Below, piece after piece: positions 1 to 8,032 of a stretch of 39,568 bases of DNA (the stretch's first letter is position 1; each line of letters opens with the position of its first letter). Source of the DNA: Clostridium sp. (GTDB lineage: Bacteria > Bacillota > Clostridia > Clostridiales > Clostridiaceae); contig JARIDB010000165.1 in the NCBI GenBank assembly GCA_029257045.1, forward strand, positions 1 through 39,568, written 5' to 3'. The position numbers and the translations under genes were made by a program. The notes beneath the pieces are model-generated. The model made no database searches. It was not told the DNA's origin and saw only the letters and a program-made list of their open reading frames with translations.

Positions 1-2
1 GA

Positions 3-383
3 ATTATGGATGGATTACAAGCAAACTTTATAGGTGAATGTACTGAAGTTGGAATGTATCTTGCAATGTCAAGACAAGCTGACAGAGAAGGATTCCCAGA
101 AGTTGCAGAAGCATATAAGAGAATAGCGTTTGAAGAAGCTGATCACGCTTCAAGATTTGCTGAGTTAATCGGAGAAGTTGTTGCACCTGATACTAAGGCT
201 AACTTACAAGCTAGAGTTGATGCAGAACATGGCGCTTGCCAAGGAAAGAAAGATTTAGCTACATTAGCTAAAGAATTAAATCTAGATGCAATTCATGATA
301 CAGTTCATGAAATGTGTAAAGATGAAGCTAGACATGGTATGGCATTTAAGGGATTATTAGACAGATACTTTGGTGATAAATAA
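3..383 (+). CDS. Reverse rubrerythrin, diiron domain (5' end outside window)
   Basis: This is the C-terminal ferritin-like diiron domain of a rubrerythrin, which detoxifies hydrogen peroxide in anaerobes. Helix motifs are [21 protein letters not shown] and DEARH, which supply the carboxylate and histidine ligands. The frame is open from base 3, and the ATG at base 6 falls inside the conserved segment leading into the GLQANF helix, so I treat it as internal. In the clostridial reverse rubrerythrins this domain follows an N-terminal rubredoxin domain, which would lie upstream of the window; its absence here is inferred to be the window edge, not a truncation. A structured 3' region and a terminator follow. 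Confidence 0.9.
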   Translation: MMDGLQANFIGECTEVGMYLAMSRQADREGFPEVAEAYKRIAFEEADHASRFAELIGEVVAPDTKANLQARVDAEHGACQGKKDLATLAKELNLDAIHDTVHEMCKDEARHGMAFKGLLDRYFGDK

Positions 384-435
384 TAACTTTAAACAAGATA
401 ATTATAAGTGCTTTAGCACAATTAAGAATTTAAAA

Positions 436-511
436 TGCAAAGTGTAAAATAAAGGTACAAGCTACTAAAAGCATTTTAGTGAAAAATAATACCATAACTT
501 TACATCTTGCA
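436..511 (+). other. Nested inverted repeats in rubrerythrin 3' region
   Basis: Three nested pairings lie between the rubrerythrin stop and its terminator: an outer arm at 436-448 against 499-511 (two mismatches), GGTA at 454-457 with TACC at 490-493, and ACTAAAA at 464-470 with TTTTAGT at 474-480. This may be a folded 3' UTR or a small RNA. There is no protein signal in it. Confidence 0.4.
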
Positions 512-514
512 TTA

Positions 515-541
515 AGGACTGTCTAGTACAGTCCTTTTTTT
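515..541 (+). terminator. Rho-independent terminator of the rubrerythrin gene
   Basis: Stem AGGACTG/CAGTCCT (515-521 with 529-535), a 7-nt loop and a run of T follow. Confidence 0.9.
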
Positions 542-615
542 ATGTATAGGAAAAGATAAAAGGGTAGGTTATGTAAATAAATTTAATTTTTAGGTGTGCT
601 CAAAATAAAATAAAT

Positions 616-644
616 TTGATTGATAGATACTTAATCTGTATAAT
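616..644 (+). promoter_or_regulatory. Sigma-A type promoter for trmB
   Basis: TTGATT at 616-621, a 17-bp spacer and TATAAT at 639-644, about 30 bp before the trmB start. Confidence 0.7.
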
Positions 645-676
645 GATTATGAATTTAAATGTATGGAGTGAAGATA

Positions 677-1330
677 ATGAGATTAAGAAAAAAGCCTTGG
701 GCAAGACCAGAACTTGAAGCTTGCGATTTTTTTGTAATAAATCCAAAAGAAAACAAAGGAAAATGGAAAGGTAAATTTAAAAATAGTAATCCTATTTATT
801 TAGAGCTAGGTTGTGGTAAAGGAACCTTTATAGCAGTTCATGGTTCTGAAAATGAAGATATTAATTATGTAGCTATTGATATTAAGGATGAAGTTTTAGT
901 TTTAGCAAAAAGAAATATAGAAAAAGCTTATGAAGAAAATGGTAAAGAAATAGATAACTTAAAACTTATGGCTCAAGAAATTGGATTAATTGAAGAAGTA
1001 TTTGATGAAAATGATACTATAGATAGAATTTATATTAATTTCTGTAATCCATGGCCTAAGGATAGACATAAAAAGAGAAGGTTAACTTATACAAGACAAT
1101 TGGAGCAGTATAAAAACTTTTTATCAGAAGAAGGCGAGATATACTTTAAAACAGATGATGATGATTTATTTGATGAATCTTTAGAATATTTTAAAGAAGC
1201 AGGTTTTCTAATTGATTATATAACTTATGATTTACATAATAGTGATTTTGTAGGTAATGTTCAAACAGAACATGAAAGAATGTTTACAGCTAAAGGTATA
1301 AAAATAAAGTTTTTAATAGCTACTAGATAA
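677..1330 (+). CDS. trmB: tRNA (guanine-N7-)-methyltransferase TrmB
   Basis: The enzyme makes m7G46 in the tRNA variable loop using S-adenosylmethionine. The 217-residue product has the start [15 protein letters not shown], the SAM-binding motif [10 protein letters not shown] near residue 45, and the family motif [15 protein letters not shown]. The frame is open from an ATG at 659, but the ATG at 677 has GGAG at 665-668 at proper spacing and gives the family's usual N terminus. It is a single-gene unit between its own promoter and a terminator shared with the convergent aminotransferase gene. Confidence 0.95.
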   Translation: MRLRKKPWARPELEACDFFVINPKENKGKWKGKFKNSNPIYLELGCGKGTFIAVHGSENEDINYVAIDIKDEVLVLAKRNIEKAYEENGKEIDNLKLMAQEIGLIEEVFDENDTIDRIYINFCNPWPKDRHKKRRLTYTRQLEQYKNFLSEEGEIYFKTDDDDLFDESLEYFKEAGFLIDYITYDLHNSDFVGNVQTEHERMFTAKGIKIKFLIATR

Positions 1331-1337
1331 TAAAAAG

Positions 1338-1366
1338 AAGGTGAAAATTTAAATTTTCACCTTTTA
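1338..1366. terminator. Bidirectional terminator between trmB and aminotransferase gene
   Basis: AAGGTGAAAATTT pairs with AAATTTTCACCTT around 1338-1363, with A-rich and T-rich flanks on either side. The minus-strand stop codon is at 1364-1366. Confidence 0.85.
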
Positions 1367-2662
1367 TTTACATAGTTTTGAAATTTCTTCTACTGTATTT
1401 AAGAAGATGTCTACTTCTTCAATTGTGTTATAAACACCGAAACTTGCTCGAACCATCCCAGGCATTTTGAAATTAGGATCTATAAGATGTTTGCAAGCAT
1501 CTTCATCTGTTAGACATAAAAGTCTCTTGATATATGGATGAGCACAAAAAGCACCTTGTCTAACAAAAATACCTCTTATAGTTGCTAAATATCTTGCTAC
1601 ATCATCATTATACATACCTGTAATATTAAAAATAACAATTCCTAATCTATCGGATATATTAATATTATCTCCATAGGTCTGAAGACCATTAATAGAATTT
1701 AGTCCATCTAAAGTTCTTTTAAGGAGATTTCTTTCGTGATTATAAATATAATCAAAACCTATATTTTCAATTTCTTTCATAGCCTGAACTAAAGCTATTG
1801 CACCGAAAAAGTTAGGACTTCCAGCTTCATTTTTTTCTGGTGTTTGAAATAGAACTTCAGAATAATCTAAAACAGTATCAACAGTACCTCCACCTTTGAA
1901 ATCAGAATCTAATTTATTAAAGGTATCTTTTAGACCGATGATAGCACCACTTCCAAAAGGAGCATATATTTTATGAGATGAGAAAACTAGAAAATCAATA
2001 GATTCATCATTATTAAGAGAAGCCATTGATATTTTTTTATGAGCTACAATTTGAGCCCCATCCACTATAAGTTTAGCCCCATAACTATGAACAAGTTTTG
2101 CAATATGGTTAATATCATTAATATAGCCTGTTACATTAGATGCTGCAGTTAGAGATACATATTTAACCTTTCCTGAATATTTTTCAAGTAAAGACTGAAG
2201 ATTATCTAGGTTAAGCCTACCTTTTTTATCTACTTCTACATACTTCAAATCACATTTTTCCCGCCAAGGCAAATCATTAGAATGATGTTCCATCCTAGTT
2301 AATATTACAATGTCTTCTGAGTTATTAATTAATATATTAGATAATCTATTAATGCCCTCTGTAGTATTACTAACAAAAATTACTGAATATTTATCTTTTG
2401 GAGCATTAAAAAAATCTAATATATAATCTTTACATTTATAATATTGTCTTGTTGAGTATTCTGATTTTTGTCCAACACCTCTACCAATAGCCCCATAAAA
2501 CTCACAAGCTTTTGATATTTCTCTAAGAACACCTTTAAAGACAGGAGTTGTAGCAGCATTATCAAAATTAATAGGAATAACCTTTTTATTATCTGAAATA
2601 GGAATTAGATTATCAATACCTATAAATAAGTTTCTCACTGAATCATCTTTAGAATTATACAT
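1364..2662 (-). CDS. Class V aminotransferase, cysteine desulfurase-like
   Basis: This is a 432-residue fold-type I PLP enzyme resembling SufS/Csd cysteine desulfurases. Visible motifs: FDNAATTP near residue 33; MEHHSN with the ring-stacking His about 127; DGAQ at 201; SSHKIYAPFGSG with the Schiff-base Lys about 231; and VRQGAFCAHPY with a candidate catalytic Cys about 373. The start at 2662 is preceded by GGGGAGG; an upstream ATG at 2752 lacks such a site. No sufBCD or iscU gene is adjacent, so whether it feeds Fe-S assembly or another sulfur path is unknown. It is divergent from the next pair of genes. Confidence 0.88.
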   Translation of the reverse strand: MYNSKDDSVRNLFIGIDNLIPISDNKKVIPINFDNAATTPVFKGVLREISKACEFYGAIGRGVGQKSEYSTRQYYKCKDYILDFFNAPKDKYSVIFVSNTTEGINRLSNILINNSEDIVILTRMEHHSNDLPWREKCDLKYVEVDKKGRLNLDNLQSLLEKYSGKVKYVSLTAASNVTGYINDINHIAKLVHSYGAKLIVDGAQIVAHKKISMASLNNDESIDFLVFSSHKIYAPFGSGAIIGLKDTFNKLDSDFKGGGTVDTVLDYSEVLFQTPEKNEAGSPNFFGAIALVQAMKEIENIGFDYIYNHERNLLKRTLDGLNSINGLQTYGDNINISDRLGIVIFNITGMYNDDVARYLATIRGIFVRQGAFCAHPYIKRLLCLTDEDACKHLIDPNFKMPGMVRASFGVYNTIEEVDIFLNTVEEISKLCK

Positions 2663-2802
2663 ATTATTACCTCCCCATATATAGTATTCAGAAGAGATTA
2701 GGTTTGTGATATAACAATGGCTTAAGAGTTCTATTAATAAAGTTGTAAACATATATAAATATAAAACATATACTAAAAAAGAAATGTTTTAGGAGGACAA
2801 GA

Positions 2803-3642
2803 ATGGAAAATAGTGATAATTTAATAGATGTAAAAGATGATGACTTAAAATTTATGCCTTTAAAAGTTAATAATCCATTTACAGGTAATGAATCTAATTG
2901 GTTTCCTTTAGTTAATTTAGATTCACCAAACATAAATAACTTTACTAATAATTTTATATTTGGATTTTCAACACCTATGGTGTCAGGAAAAATTGATGAT
3001 AATTTTTACAAAAACATTGGATATCCTGAAGATAACCAAAACTATATGAATGAAAATGAATCTAATATGGGATATAATCCTCAAGGGGATAATCAATTAA
3101 ATCCAAATAATAATATGCAAGGATATAATGAACCTAATATGGAATATAATTTACCATCAAATAATGATGCAAATATGGGGTATAAGCCTCAAGAGTATAA
3201 TCAATTAAATCCAAATAATAATATACAAGGATATAATAAACCTAATATGGAGTATAACCAAGAATGTGATAATAAAACTCAAAATTGTAATAACCTGGGG
3301 GTTAATTATCAGCAATACCCTAAAGAAGCATATGGTGAAGAACTAATTTCATATGATAAAGGTTATATAGATAATTTCAATACTAAATTAGAATTAAATA
3401 GATATGAAGAAGAAATAAAAGAAGATTTACCACATATGAAAATTCTAAAAGAATATAGTTTTCTAGAATTGGCTGAAGAAGATTTAAGAGATGATAATAA
3501 AGAAAAAATAAATAATATATTTAGTAGAATTGAAAGTGGAGATGATTCTATATTAAATATATTTAAGTTATATGAAATTCCTTATCCTATGGCAAATATG
3601 ATAGTAAAGAAAATAATAAACGAGTCTTTAGATTATAAATAA
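2803..3642 (+). CDS. Hypothetical N/Y/P-rich protein with two 36-residue repeats
   Basis: I do not recognise this 279-residue protein. The centre is low-complexity, rich in Asn, Tyr, Gln and Pro. It holds two tandem 36-residue units (about 88-123 and 124-159) that share NMGYxPQ, NQLNPNNN, QGYN and PNMEYN. The C-terminal third (about 195-279) is charged and looks helical and globular. There is no signal peptide or membrane segment. AGGAGG at 2791-2796 supports the start. It is followed 13 bp later by a DUF4397 gene, so the two are probably co-transcribed. The composition resembles some spore-coat or surface-layer proteins, but that is only a guess. Confidence 0.75.
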   Translation: MENSDNLIDVKDDDLKFMPLKVNNPFTGNESNWFPLVNLDSPNINNFTNNFIFGFSTPMVSGKIDDNFYKNIGYPEDNQNYMNENESNMGYNPQGDNQLNPNNNMQGYNEPNMEYNLPSNNDANMGYKPQEYNQLNPNNNIQGYNKPNMEYNQECDNKTQNCNNLGVNYQQYPKEAYGEELISYDKGYIDNFNTKLELNRYEEEIKEDLPHMKILKEYSFLELAEEDLRDDNKEKINNIFSRIESGDDSILNIFKLYEIPYPMANMIVKKIINESLDYK

Positions 3643-3655
3643 AAGGGGTGAAAGT

Positions 3656-4273
3656 GTGATATTTAGAAATAATTTACCAAGGGTCAAAAGTAAAATTAGA
3701 TTTTTAAATGGAACTTCCCTTAATAAAGAAATTGGAATATATGTAGACGAAAATCTAGTTGTAGAATCTATGAAATTTGCAGATATAACAGATTATAAAG
3801 ATATTTCTCCAGGACTTCATGTGATTAAGGTATATAATAAAGAAGATCCTAATAAACCAATTTTGGAAAAAAGAGTAGATATAGCACCAAATTCAAATTA
3901 TACATTAAGTATTGTAGACGTTAAGGATGCTTTAGATAATTTACTACTTAAAGATGGAGGAGAAGATAAAATTAAAATAAATAGCCATCTAAGATTTATT
4001 AATTTATCTAAAAACGCTCCACTTATGTCTTTAAGTCTTTTAAATGATATAGTACTATTTGATAATGTTGAGTATATTGAAACTACCAATTATTATAACT
4101 TATCTTCTGCAATATATAATTTTAAAATAACTTTTTTAGATAATACAATAATAGCTAAAACTATTAGTAATAAAGTTTTAGAAAATGGAAAGTTCTATAC
4201 AATATATGTACTTGGGCTTTTAAATGGAAATCCTCCATTAGGATATATTATGGTTGAAGATGAATATGAATAA
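3656..4273 (+). CDS. DUF4397 domain protein (two repeats)
   Basis: This 205-residue protein holds two copies of a DUF4397-like beta-rich unit. The first starts IRFLNGTSLNKEIGIYVDE (about residue 12) and the second LRFINLSKNAPLMSLSL (about 108); each is followed by a segment like the family's tDYxxlxxGxHxIKV. GTG start with AGGGGTG just upstream. There is no signal peptide, unlike many DUF4397 proteins, which are secreted. It is the second gene of a pair with the repeat-containing protein upstream, and ends at a bidirectional terminator. Function is unknown; an envelope or spore-surface role is conceivable but unsupported. Confidence 0.8.
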   Translation: MIFRNNLPRVKSKIRFLNGTSLNKEIGIYVDENLVVESMKFADITDYKDISPGLHVIKVYNKEDPNKPILEKRVDIAPNSNYTLSIVDVKDALDNLLLKDGGEDKIKINSHLRFINLSKNAPLMSLSLLNDIVLFDNVEYIETTNYYNLSSAIYNFKITFLDNTIIAKTISNKVLENGKFYTIYVLGLLNGNPPLGYIMVEDEYE

Positions 4274-4276
4274 AAA

Positions 4277-4314
4277 AATAAGCTGTTTCACAATTTGTGT
4301 AACAGCTTATTTCT
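4277..4314. terminator. Bidirectional terminator between DUF4397 and ZIP genes
   Basis: AATAAGCTGTT (4277-4287) pairs with AACAGCTTATT (4301-4311), with an inner CACA/TGTG pairing. A and T runs lie on the two sides. Confidence 0.88.
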
Positions 4315-4317
4315 TAT

Positions 4318-5082
4318 TTACAGATATATATGACTTAATGGAATTATACATAAACCTAAGAAAATAGAAGTAATATAAACATAATTTTCTTTATAACTAT
4401 TAGCCTTTGGTAAAAGTTCTGTAAAAGAAATATAAATCATTATTCCAGCAACTATTGAAAATATAATTGATAGAACATTTTCATTAATATAAGGTCTTAA
4501 AAAAAGAAAGGCTATAAATGCACCTAAAGGTTCTGCAAGACCTGATAGGAATGTGAATTTAAAGGCTTTAAGTTTGCTTTTTGTTGAATAATAAATTGGA
4601 AGAGCTATAGCAATTCCCTCAGGAATGTTATGAAGGGATATAGCTAAAGCAATTGATATACCTAAGGAAGTATTATGATAACCAGATACAAAGGTAGCAA
4701 TACCTTCAGGAAAGTTATGTATCATTAAGGCAACAGTTGAAACTAAACCAACTCTAAATAGACTATTATTATTTTCATTAATATTATCATCAGGTATAAG
4801 TTTATCTATTAAAAAAGCAAAAAAACCTCCAATTAACATAAATAATAAAGAAAAAGCAATTCCAGCAGATGCCCCATGGATTTTACTTAAGTTTTCAATA
4901 GAAGATAATAGTAAATCTGTTAAGGAAACTGAAATCATAACTCCAGCAGAAAAACTAAGAGAAAATGTAATTAACTTATTACTTTTTTTTGAACTAACAA
5001 AAATTATAAATGTCCCTAAAACTGTTGAGAGACCAGCAAAAACTGAAAGCATTAAAGGAATGACAATATTTTTTTCTAACAT
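4318..5082 (-). CDS. ZIP family divalent metal transporter
   Basis: This is a 254-residue integral membrane protein with about eight hydrophobic segments. It carries the paired ZIP metal-site motifs HNFPEG and HNIPEG in the middle helices, which identify it as a ZupT/GufA-like importer of zinc, iron or related metals. A short hydrophilic loop (PDDNINENNN) separates the N-terminal and central helices. The start at 5082 follows AGAGG by 5 nt; a GTG 6 nt upstream is part of that site. The gene is monocistronic, divergent from the ECF transporter gene and convergent with the DUF4397 gene. Metal specificity cannot be read from sequence. Confidence 0.92.
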   Translation of the reverse strand: MLEKNIVIPLMLSVFAGLSTVLGTFIIFVSSKKSNKLITFSLSFSAGVMISVSLTDLLLSSIENLSKIHGASAGIAFSLLFMLIGGFFAFLIDKLIPDDNINENNNSLFRVGLVSTVALMIHNFPEGIATFVSGYHNTSLGISIALAISLHNIPEGIAIALPIYYSTKSKLKAFKFTFLSGLAEPLGAFIAFLFLRPYINENVLSIIFSIVAGIMIYISFTELLPKANSYKENYVYITSIFLGLCIIPLSHIYL

Positions 5083-5171
5083 AAACACCTCTAAAATTAT
5101 TATTTACTTTAAAGTATATTAGTTTAGTAAAGAAGCTATGTATAAAAGTTGAAAAATAATGGTTAAAGATA

Positions 5172-5200
5172 TTTACAATGAGTAACATTTTATATATACT
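5172..5200 (+). promoter_or_regulatory. Sigma-A type promoter of the ECF S-component gene
   Basis: TTTACA at 5172-5177, 17-bp spacer, TATACT at 5195-5200. It is overlapped immediately downstream by an inverted repeat. Confidence 0.7.
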
Positions 5201-5231
5201 AGTGTATATACAGTTGGCTATATACACACTA
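5200..5231 (+). promoter_or_regulatory. Operator-like inverted repeat over the transcription start
   Basis: TAGTGTATATA (5200-5210) faces TATATACACACTA (5219-5231) across 8 nt. It begins at the last base of the -10 box and covers the expected transcription start, the usual place for a repressor. No riboswitch-like structure is present in this short leader, so repressor control is the simplest reading. Confidence 0.55.
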
Positions 5232-5246
5232 AAAGGGGGATGTACT

Positions 5247-5768
5247 ATGGAAAATAAAAATAAAGTAAGAAAAATGATATTTGCGGCATTATTAACAGCT
5301 ATTTCTGTAATAATTCCATTGCAGTTTGGGTTCTTAAAAATATACTTAGGGCCTTTTACAGCAACAGTTGGGGCTCATGTTCCTATGTTTTTGGCAATGC
5401 TTATATCACCAGCAGTAGCAGCTTTTGTAGGAATTGGATCATCATTAGCCTTTTTCTTAACTTCAGGGCCGGTTATAGGGGCTAGAGCATTAAGTCATAT
5501 AGTAGCAGGATATGTAGGTGCTAAAATATTTATTAAAACAGATGACATAAAAAAAGCTATATTATTTACAGCACCTGTTCATGGAATACTAGAGGCTTTA
5601 GTTGTATTACCTTTTGGATATACTTTCACAGATGGGGCTTTAATAGTTCTAGTTGGAACTATAATACACCATTTAATAGACGGAAGTGTAGCTATGGTAA
5701 TTTCTAAATCATTAGCAAAGGCTAGAGGAAAAGAAATTAAAGAAATATTTTTAGAAAAAGCATCTTAA
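5247..5768 (+). CDS. ECF transporter S component (vitamin uptake, substrate unknown)
   Basis: This 173-residue protein has about five or six hydrophobic helices and resembles substrate-binding S components of energy-coupling factor vitamin transporters. It has a basic N terminus (KNKVRKMIFAALLTAIS), small-residue-rich helices (AMLISPAVAAFVGIGSS) and conserved polar positions such as TSGPVIGARALSHIVAGY. The start at 5247 has GGGGG just upstream; the frame is open to 5178, but that extension runs through the operator. No EcfA/EcfT genes are near, so it probably uses a shared module. The family is not BioY by motif; a niacin (NiaX-type) role is possible but unproven. Confidence 0.8.
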   Translation: MENKNKVRKMIFAALLTAISVIIPLQFGFLKIYLGPFTATVGAHVPMFLAMLISPAVAAFVGIGSSLAFFLTSGPVIGARALSHIVAGYVGAKIFIKTDDIKKAILFTAPVHGILEALVVLPFGYTFTDGALIVLVGTIIHHLIDGSVAMVISKSLAKARGKEIKEIFLEKAS

Positions 5769-5770
5769 AA

Positions 5771-6020
5771 GTTCACTTATATTAAGATTGTAACTCGAAA
5801 AAAATAAAGTGGTATGCTCAATTAGCACGATAGCATCGTAAAGAATTTCTAATTTCAAAAGGCATCTATGTCAAGTGTTGACCTTAACTCGGTACCCTCA
5901 AACAAAGGCTCAACCTAAGACCTAGAAGACTTTTTTCACTAAGAAATTCTAATTACTTGCTATAGGCTAATCTCGCTATACCACTTTATTTTCTCTTTAC
6001 ATTTATATTGATATAAGTGG
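5771..6020. repeat. Structured palindromic element, copy 1
   Basis: The element is about 250 bp and starts 2 bp after the ECF gene stop. Its ends are inverted (TTCACTTATATT left, the complement of ATATAAGTGG right). Inside, 5801-5815 pairs perfectly with 5978-5992 (15 bp). AGAATTTCT (5842-5850) pairs with AGAAATTCT (5942-5950), and further stems lead to an apical region, about 5867-5925, that is nearly identical to copy 2 at 38737-39006. No reading frame of note is present. It could be a non-autonomous mobile element or a structured RNA. Confidence 0.75.
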
Positions 6021-6217
6021 ATTGAGGAGGAGTGTTTATATTAAAGGATAAAATTCTTACAGAATTTTTGAAATAGGTTTAATAATTTAGATTTTATGAA
6101 TTATTTTGGTGATTATCACTTGAATTAGCTTTATAACTTCTTTATTTATTATTACAAGTTTGTGAAAATAAATAAATTCCTATTTATCAATCTAATCTAT
6201 TTATTGGAGTTTGTTAT
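6021..6217 (+). other. Intergenic remnant with orphan Shine-Dalgarno
   Basis: GAGGAGG at about 6024-6030 is a strong ribosome site followed by a GTG at 6033 that opens only 14 codons (reading VFILKDKILTEFLK, then stop). This may be the 5' stub of a lost gene. The rest, to 6217, holds only AT-rich sequence with no frame that I can support. Confidence 0.3.
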
Positions 6218-6586
6218 TTACCTTATAACATCTCCATAGAGAATGTCCACTATTTGATTTAAGTTTAATTCTTTATTAAGGCATACTTCAGGAATGCTAT
6301 TTAATAAATCCTTTTCATTCCACCACTCTCTCATTTCCTTTTCTCCAAATTCATTAGCATTAGGCTTGTGTTTATGACGATTTAAAGTTTCATCAAAAGG
6401 TATATCGAAGTAATATGCAAAGATTTGGGTGTTAAATTGCTCAAGTAGCTTTTCAAATAGCTGTTCATACCACTTTGAATTTAAGATGCCTTCTAAAATT
6501 ACTATATTACAATGTCTTTTCCCGTATAATGCAAGTTCATATAATAACTGACTTGCTTCTGAATTCTGTAAATTCCTATTTATATG
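6218..6586 (-). pseudogene. 3' remnant of a P-loop kinase (zeta-toxin-like AAA) gene
   Basis: The minus strand is open for 122 codons with no usable start and a stop immediately upstream at 6587-6589. The translation contains SQLLYELALYGKRHCNIV, then ILEGILNSKWYEQLF, FAYYFDIPFDETLNRH and NEFGEKEMREWW, typical of the middle and end of small P-loop kinases in the zeta-toxin/AAA_33 group. The N-terminal Walker A region is missing, so the product would be inactive. No Shine-Dalgarno and only one late Met are present. I infer a decayed, 5'-truncated gene. The 200 bp beyond it show no continuation that I could read. Confidence 0.75.
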
Positions 6587-6589
6587 TTA

Positions 6590-6791
6590 GATTTTAAAGA
6601 ATTAATATACAATCTCTTACACTTATTCGATAGTTGCTTATTATATTATATACAAATAATAGAAAACATAAAAGAATACTACCAGGTATATGTAAATATT
6701 ATTTTAAATTTTCTCCATTAAAATGCAAGTTAACTCTTCACCAAATTTCACTTAGTTTAGATTCTACAATAAGTGAATTATTTAAATATCT
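6590..6791. other. Gap with no supported gene
   Basis: AT-rich sequence between the kinase remnant and the sbcD promoter. A 61-codon plus-strand frame at 6634-6819 lacks a ribosome site, runs into the promoter and resembles nothing; I do not call it. Confidence 0.6.
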
Positions 6792-6820
6792 TTGTAAAAG
6801 TTATAAAGTCTATCTATAAT
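6792..6820 (+). promoter_or_regulatory. Sigma-A type promoter of sbcDC
   Basis: TTGTAA at 6792-6797, 17-bp spacer, TATAAT at 6815-6820, with the sbcD start 38 bp after the -10 box. Confidence 0.75.
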
Positions 6821-6858
6821 AGAAGTATAAATAGATTATGTAAGGTAGAGGTGAAGAG

Positions 6859-8031
6859 ATGAAGATTTTTCATATGGGGGATTGGCATATTGGGAAGGTT
6901 GTAAATGGCTTTTCTATGATTGAAGACCAAGGTTATATTATAGATGAATTGTATAAGCAGATTATTAAAGAAAAACCGGATTTATTAATAATAGCTGGTG
7001 ATTTATATGATAGATCAATTCCACCAGTTCAGGCAGTGGAGTTATTAAATGAGAGTTTTAGTAAGATAGTTTTGGATTTTAAAACTCCAATTATTGCAAT
7101 TGCAGGAAACCATGATGGTAGTGAAAGAGTTGAGTTTGGTAGTTCACTTTTGGAGAAAAGTGGATTACATATCTTTGGAAGTTTGAAAAAACAAATAAAT
7201 AAAGTAGTAATTGAAGATAAAAAGGGACCTATAAACTTTTATCCTATTCCATTTGCTGATGTAGCTGTAATTAGAGATTTATATGAAGATATGACTATTA
7301 AAAACTTTGATGATGGAATGAGAAAAGTAGTAGAAGAAATTATGAAAGATTTTAATGAAGAAGAAAGAAATATTGCAATAGCTCATGGATATGTTACTAA
7401 AGTAAAAGAGGGCGAGGTAGATGAATTAGAGGAATCTACATCGGAAAAACCTTTATCTATTGGTGGAACAGATTATATAGATGTAAAGGTCTTTGATAAG
7501 TTTAACTATACTGCCTTAGGGCATTTGCATGGACCACAAAAGGTTGGTAGTGATAAGGTTAGATATTCAGGCTCTCTTATGAAATATTCTTTTTCAGAAA
7601 TAAAGCAAAAAAAAGGGATTACTGTTGTTGATATAGATGAAAATGGTGAAGTTACAACTAAAGTAATTTTATTAAAACAAAAAAAGAATTATAGAGAAGT
7701 TATAGGTACTTTAGAAGAAATTATTACAAAATCTGAATTAGATAAAGAAAATAAAGAGGATTATATTAGAGTAATATTAGAAGATAAAGGAGAAATCCTT
7801 GACCCTATGTCTAAGCTTAGAAGTATTTATCCAAATATTATGGAGCTTACAAAGGTTGAATTTATAAATAGAAATAATATAGATAATAAAGCTATAGCTA
7901 ATGTAAAGGAAAAATCAAAGCTTGTTTTATTTGAAGATTTTTATAAAGATATTACAGGAGAACCTTGCTTGGAAGAAGAGGGAAAGATTATGCAAGAGAT
8001 AATAAAAAAATTGGAAAGGGAGGATTATTAA
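6859..8031 (+). CDS. sbcD: Exonuclease SbcCD subunit D (Mre11-like nuclease)
   Basis: SbcD is the metallophosphoesterase nuclease that, with SbcC, trims double-strand ends and opens DNA hairpins. All family motifs are visible: GDWHIGK (Asp 8, His 10), GDLYDR (Asp 48), GNHDG (Asn 84, His 85), AHGYV (His 176) and GHLHGPQ (His 222, His 224). Length 390 is normal for the family. GGTAGAGGTGAAGAG precedes the ATG. It is the first gene of a two-gene operon, with sbcC beginning one base after its stop. The activity is relevant here because the window is rich in long palindromes, which SbcCD cleaves when they extrude. Confidence 0.96.
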   Translation: MKIFHMGDWHIGKVVNGFSMIEDQGYIIDELYKQIIKEKPDLLIIAGDLYDRSIPPVQAVELLNESFSKIVLDFKTPIIAIAGNHDGSERVEFGSSLLEKSGLHIFGSLKKQINKVVIEDKKGPINFYPIPFADVAVIRDLYEDMTIKNFDDGMRKVVEEIMKDFNEEERNIAIAHGYVTKVKEGEVDELEESTSEKPLSIGGTDYIDVKVFDKFNYTALGHLHGPQKVGSDKVRYSGSLMKYSFSEIKQKKGITVVDIDENGEVTTKVILLKQKKNYREVIGTLEEIITKSELDKENKEDYIRVILEDKGEILDPMSKLRSIYPNIMELTKVEFINRNNIDNKAIANVKEKSKLVLFEDFYKDITGEPCLEEEGKIMQEIIKKLEREDY

Positions 8032-8032
8032 G

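Noticed and set aside
5200-5231. Assigning the operator to NiaR and the transporter to niacin
   Set aside because: I cannot verify the match to the published site or the S-component subfamily without a search, so only the inverted repeat is reported.
5771-6020. Structured element as a CRISPR or tRNA-like feature
   Set aside because: No spacer-repeat array and no cloverleaf; the fold is one long arm.
6634-6819. 61-codon plus-strand frame before sbcD
   Set aside because: No ribosome site, overlaps the sbcD promoter and has no recognisable similarity.
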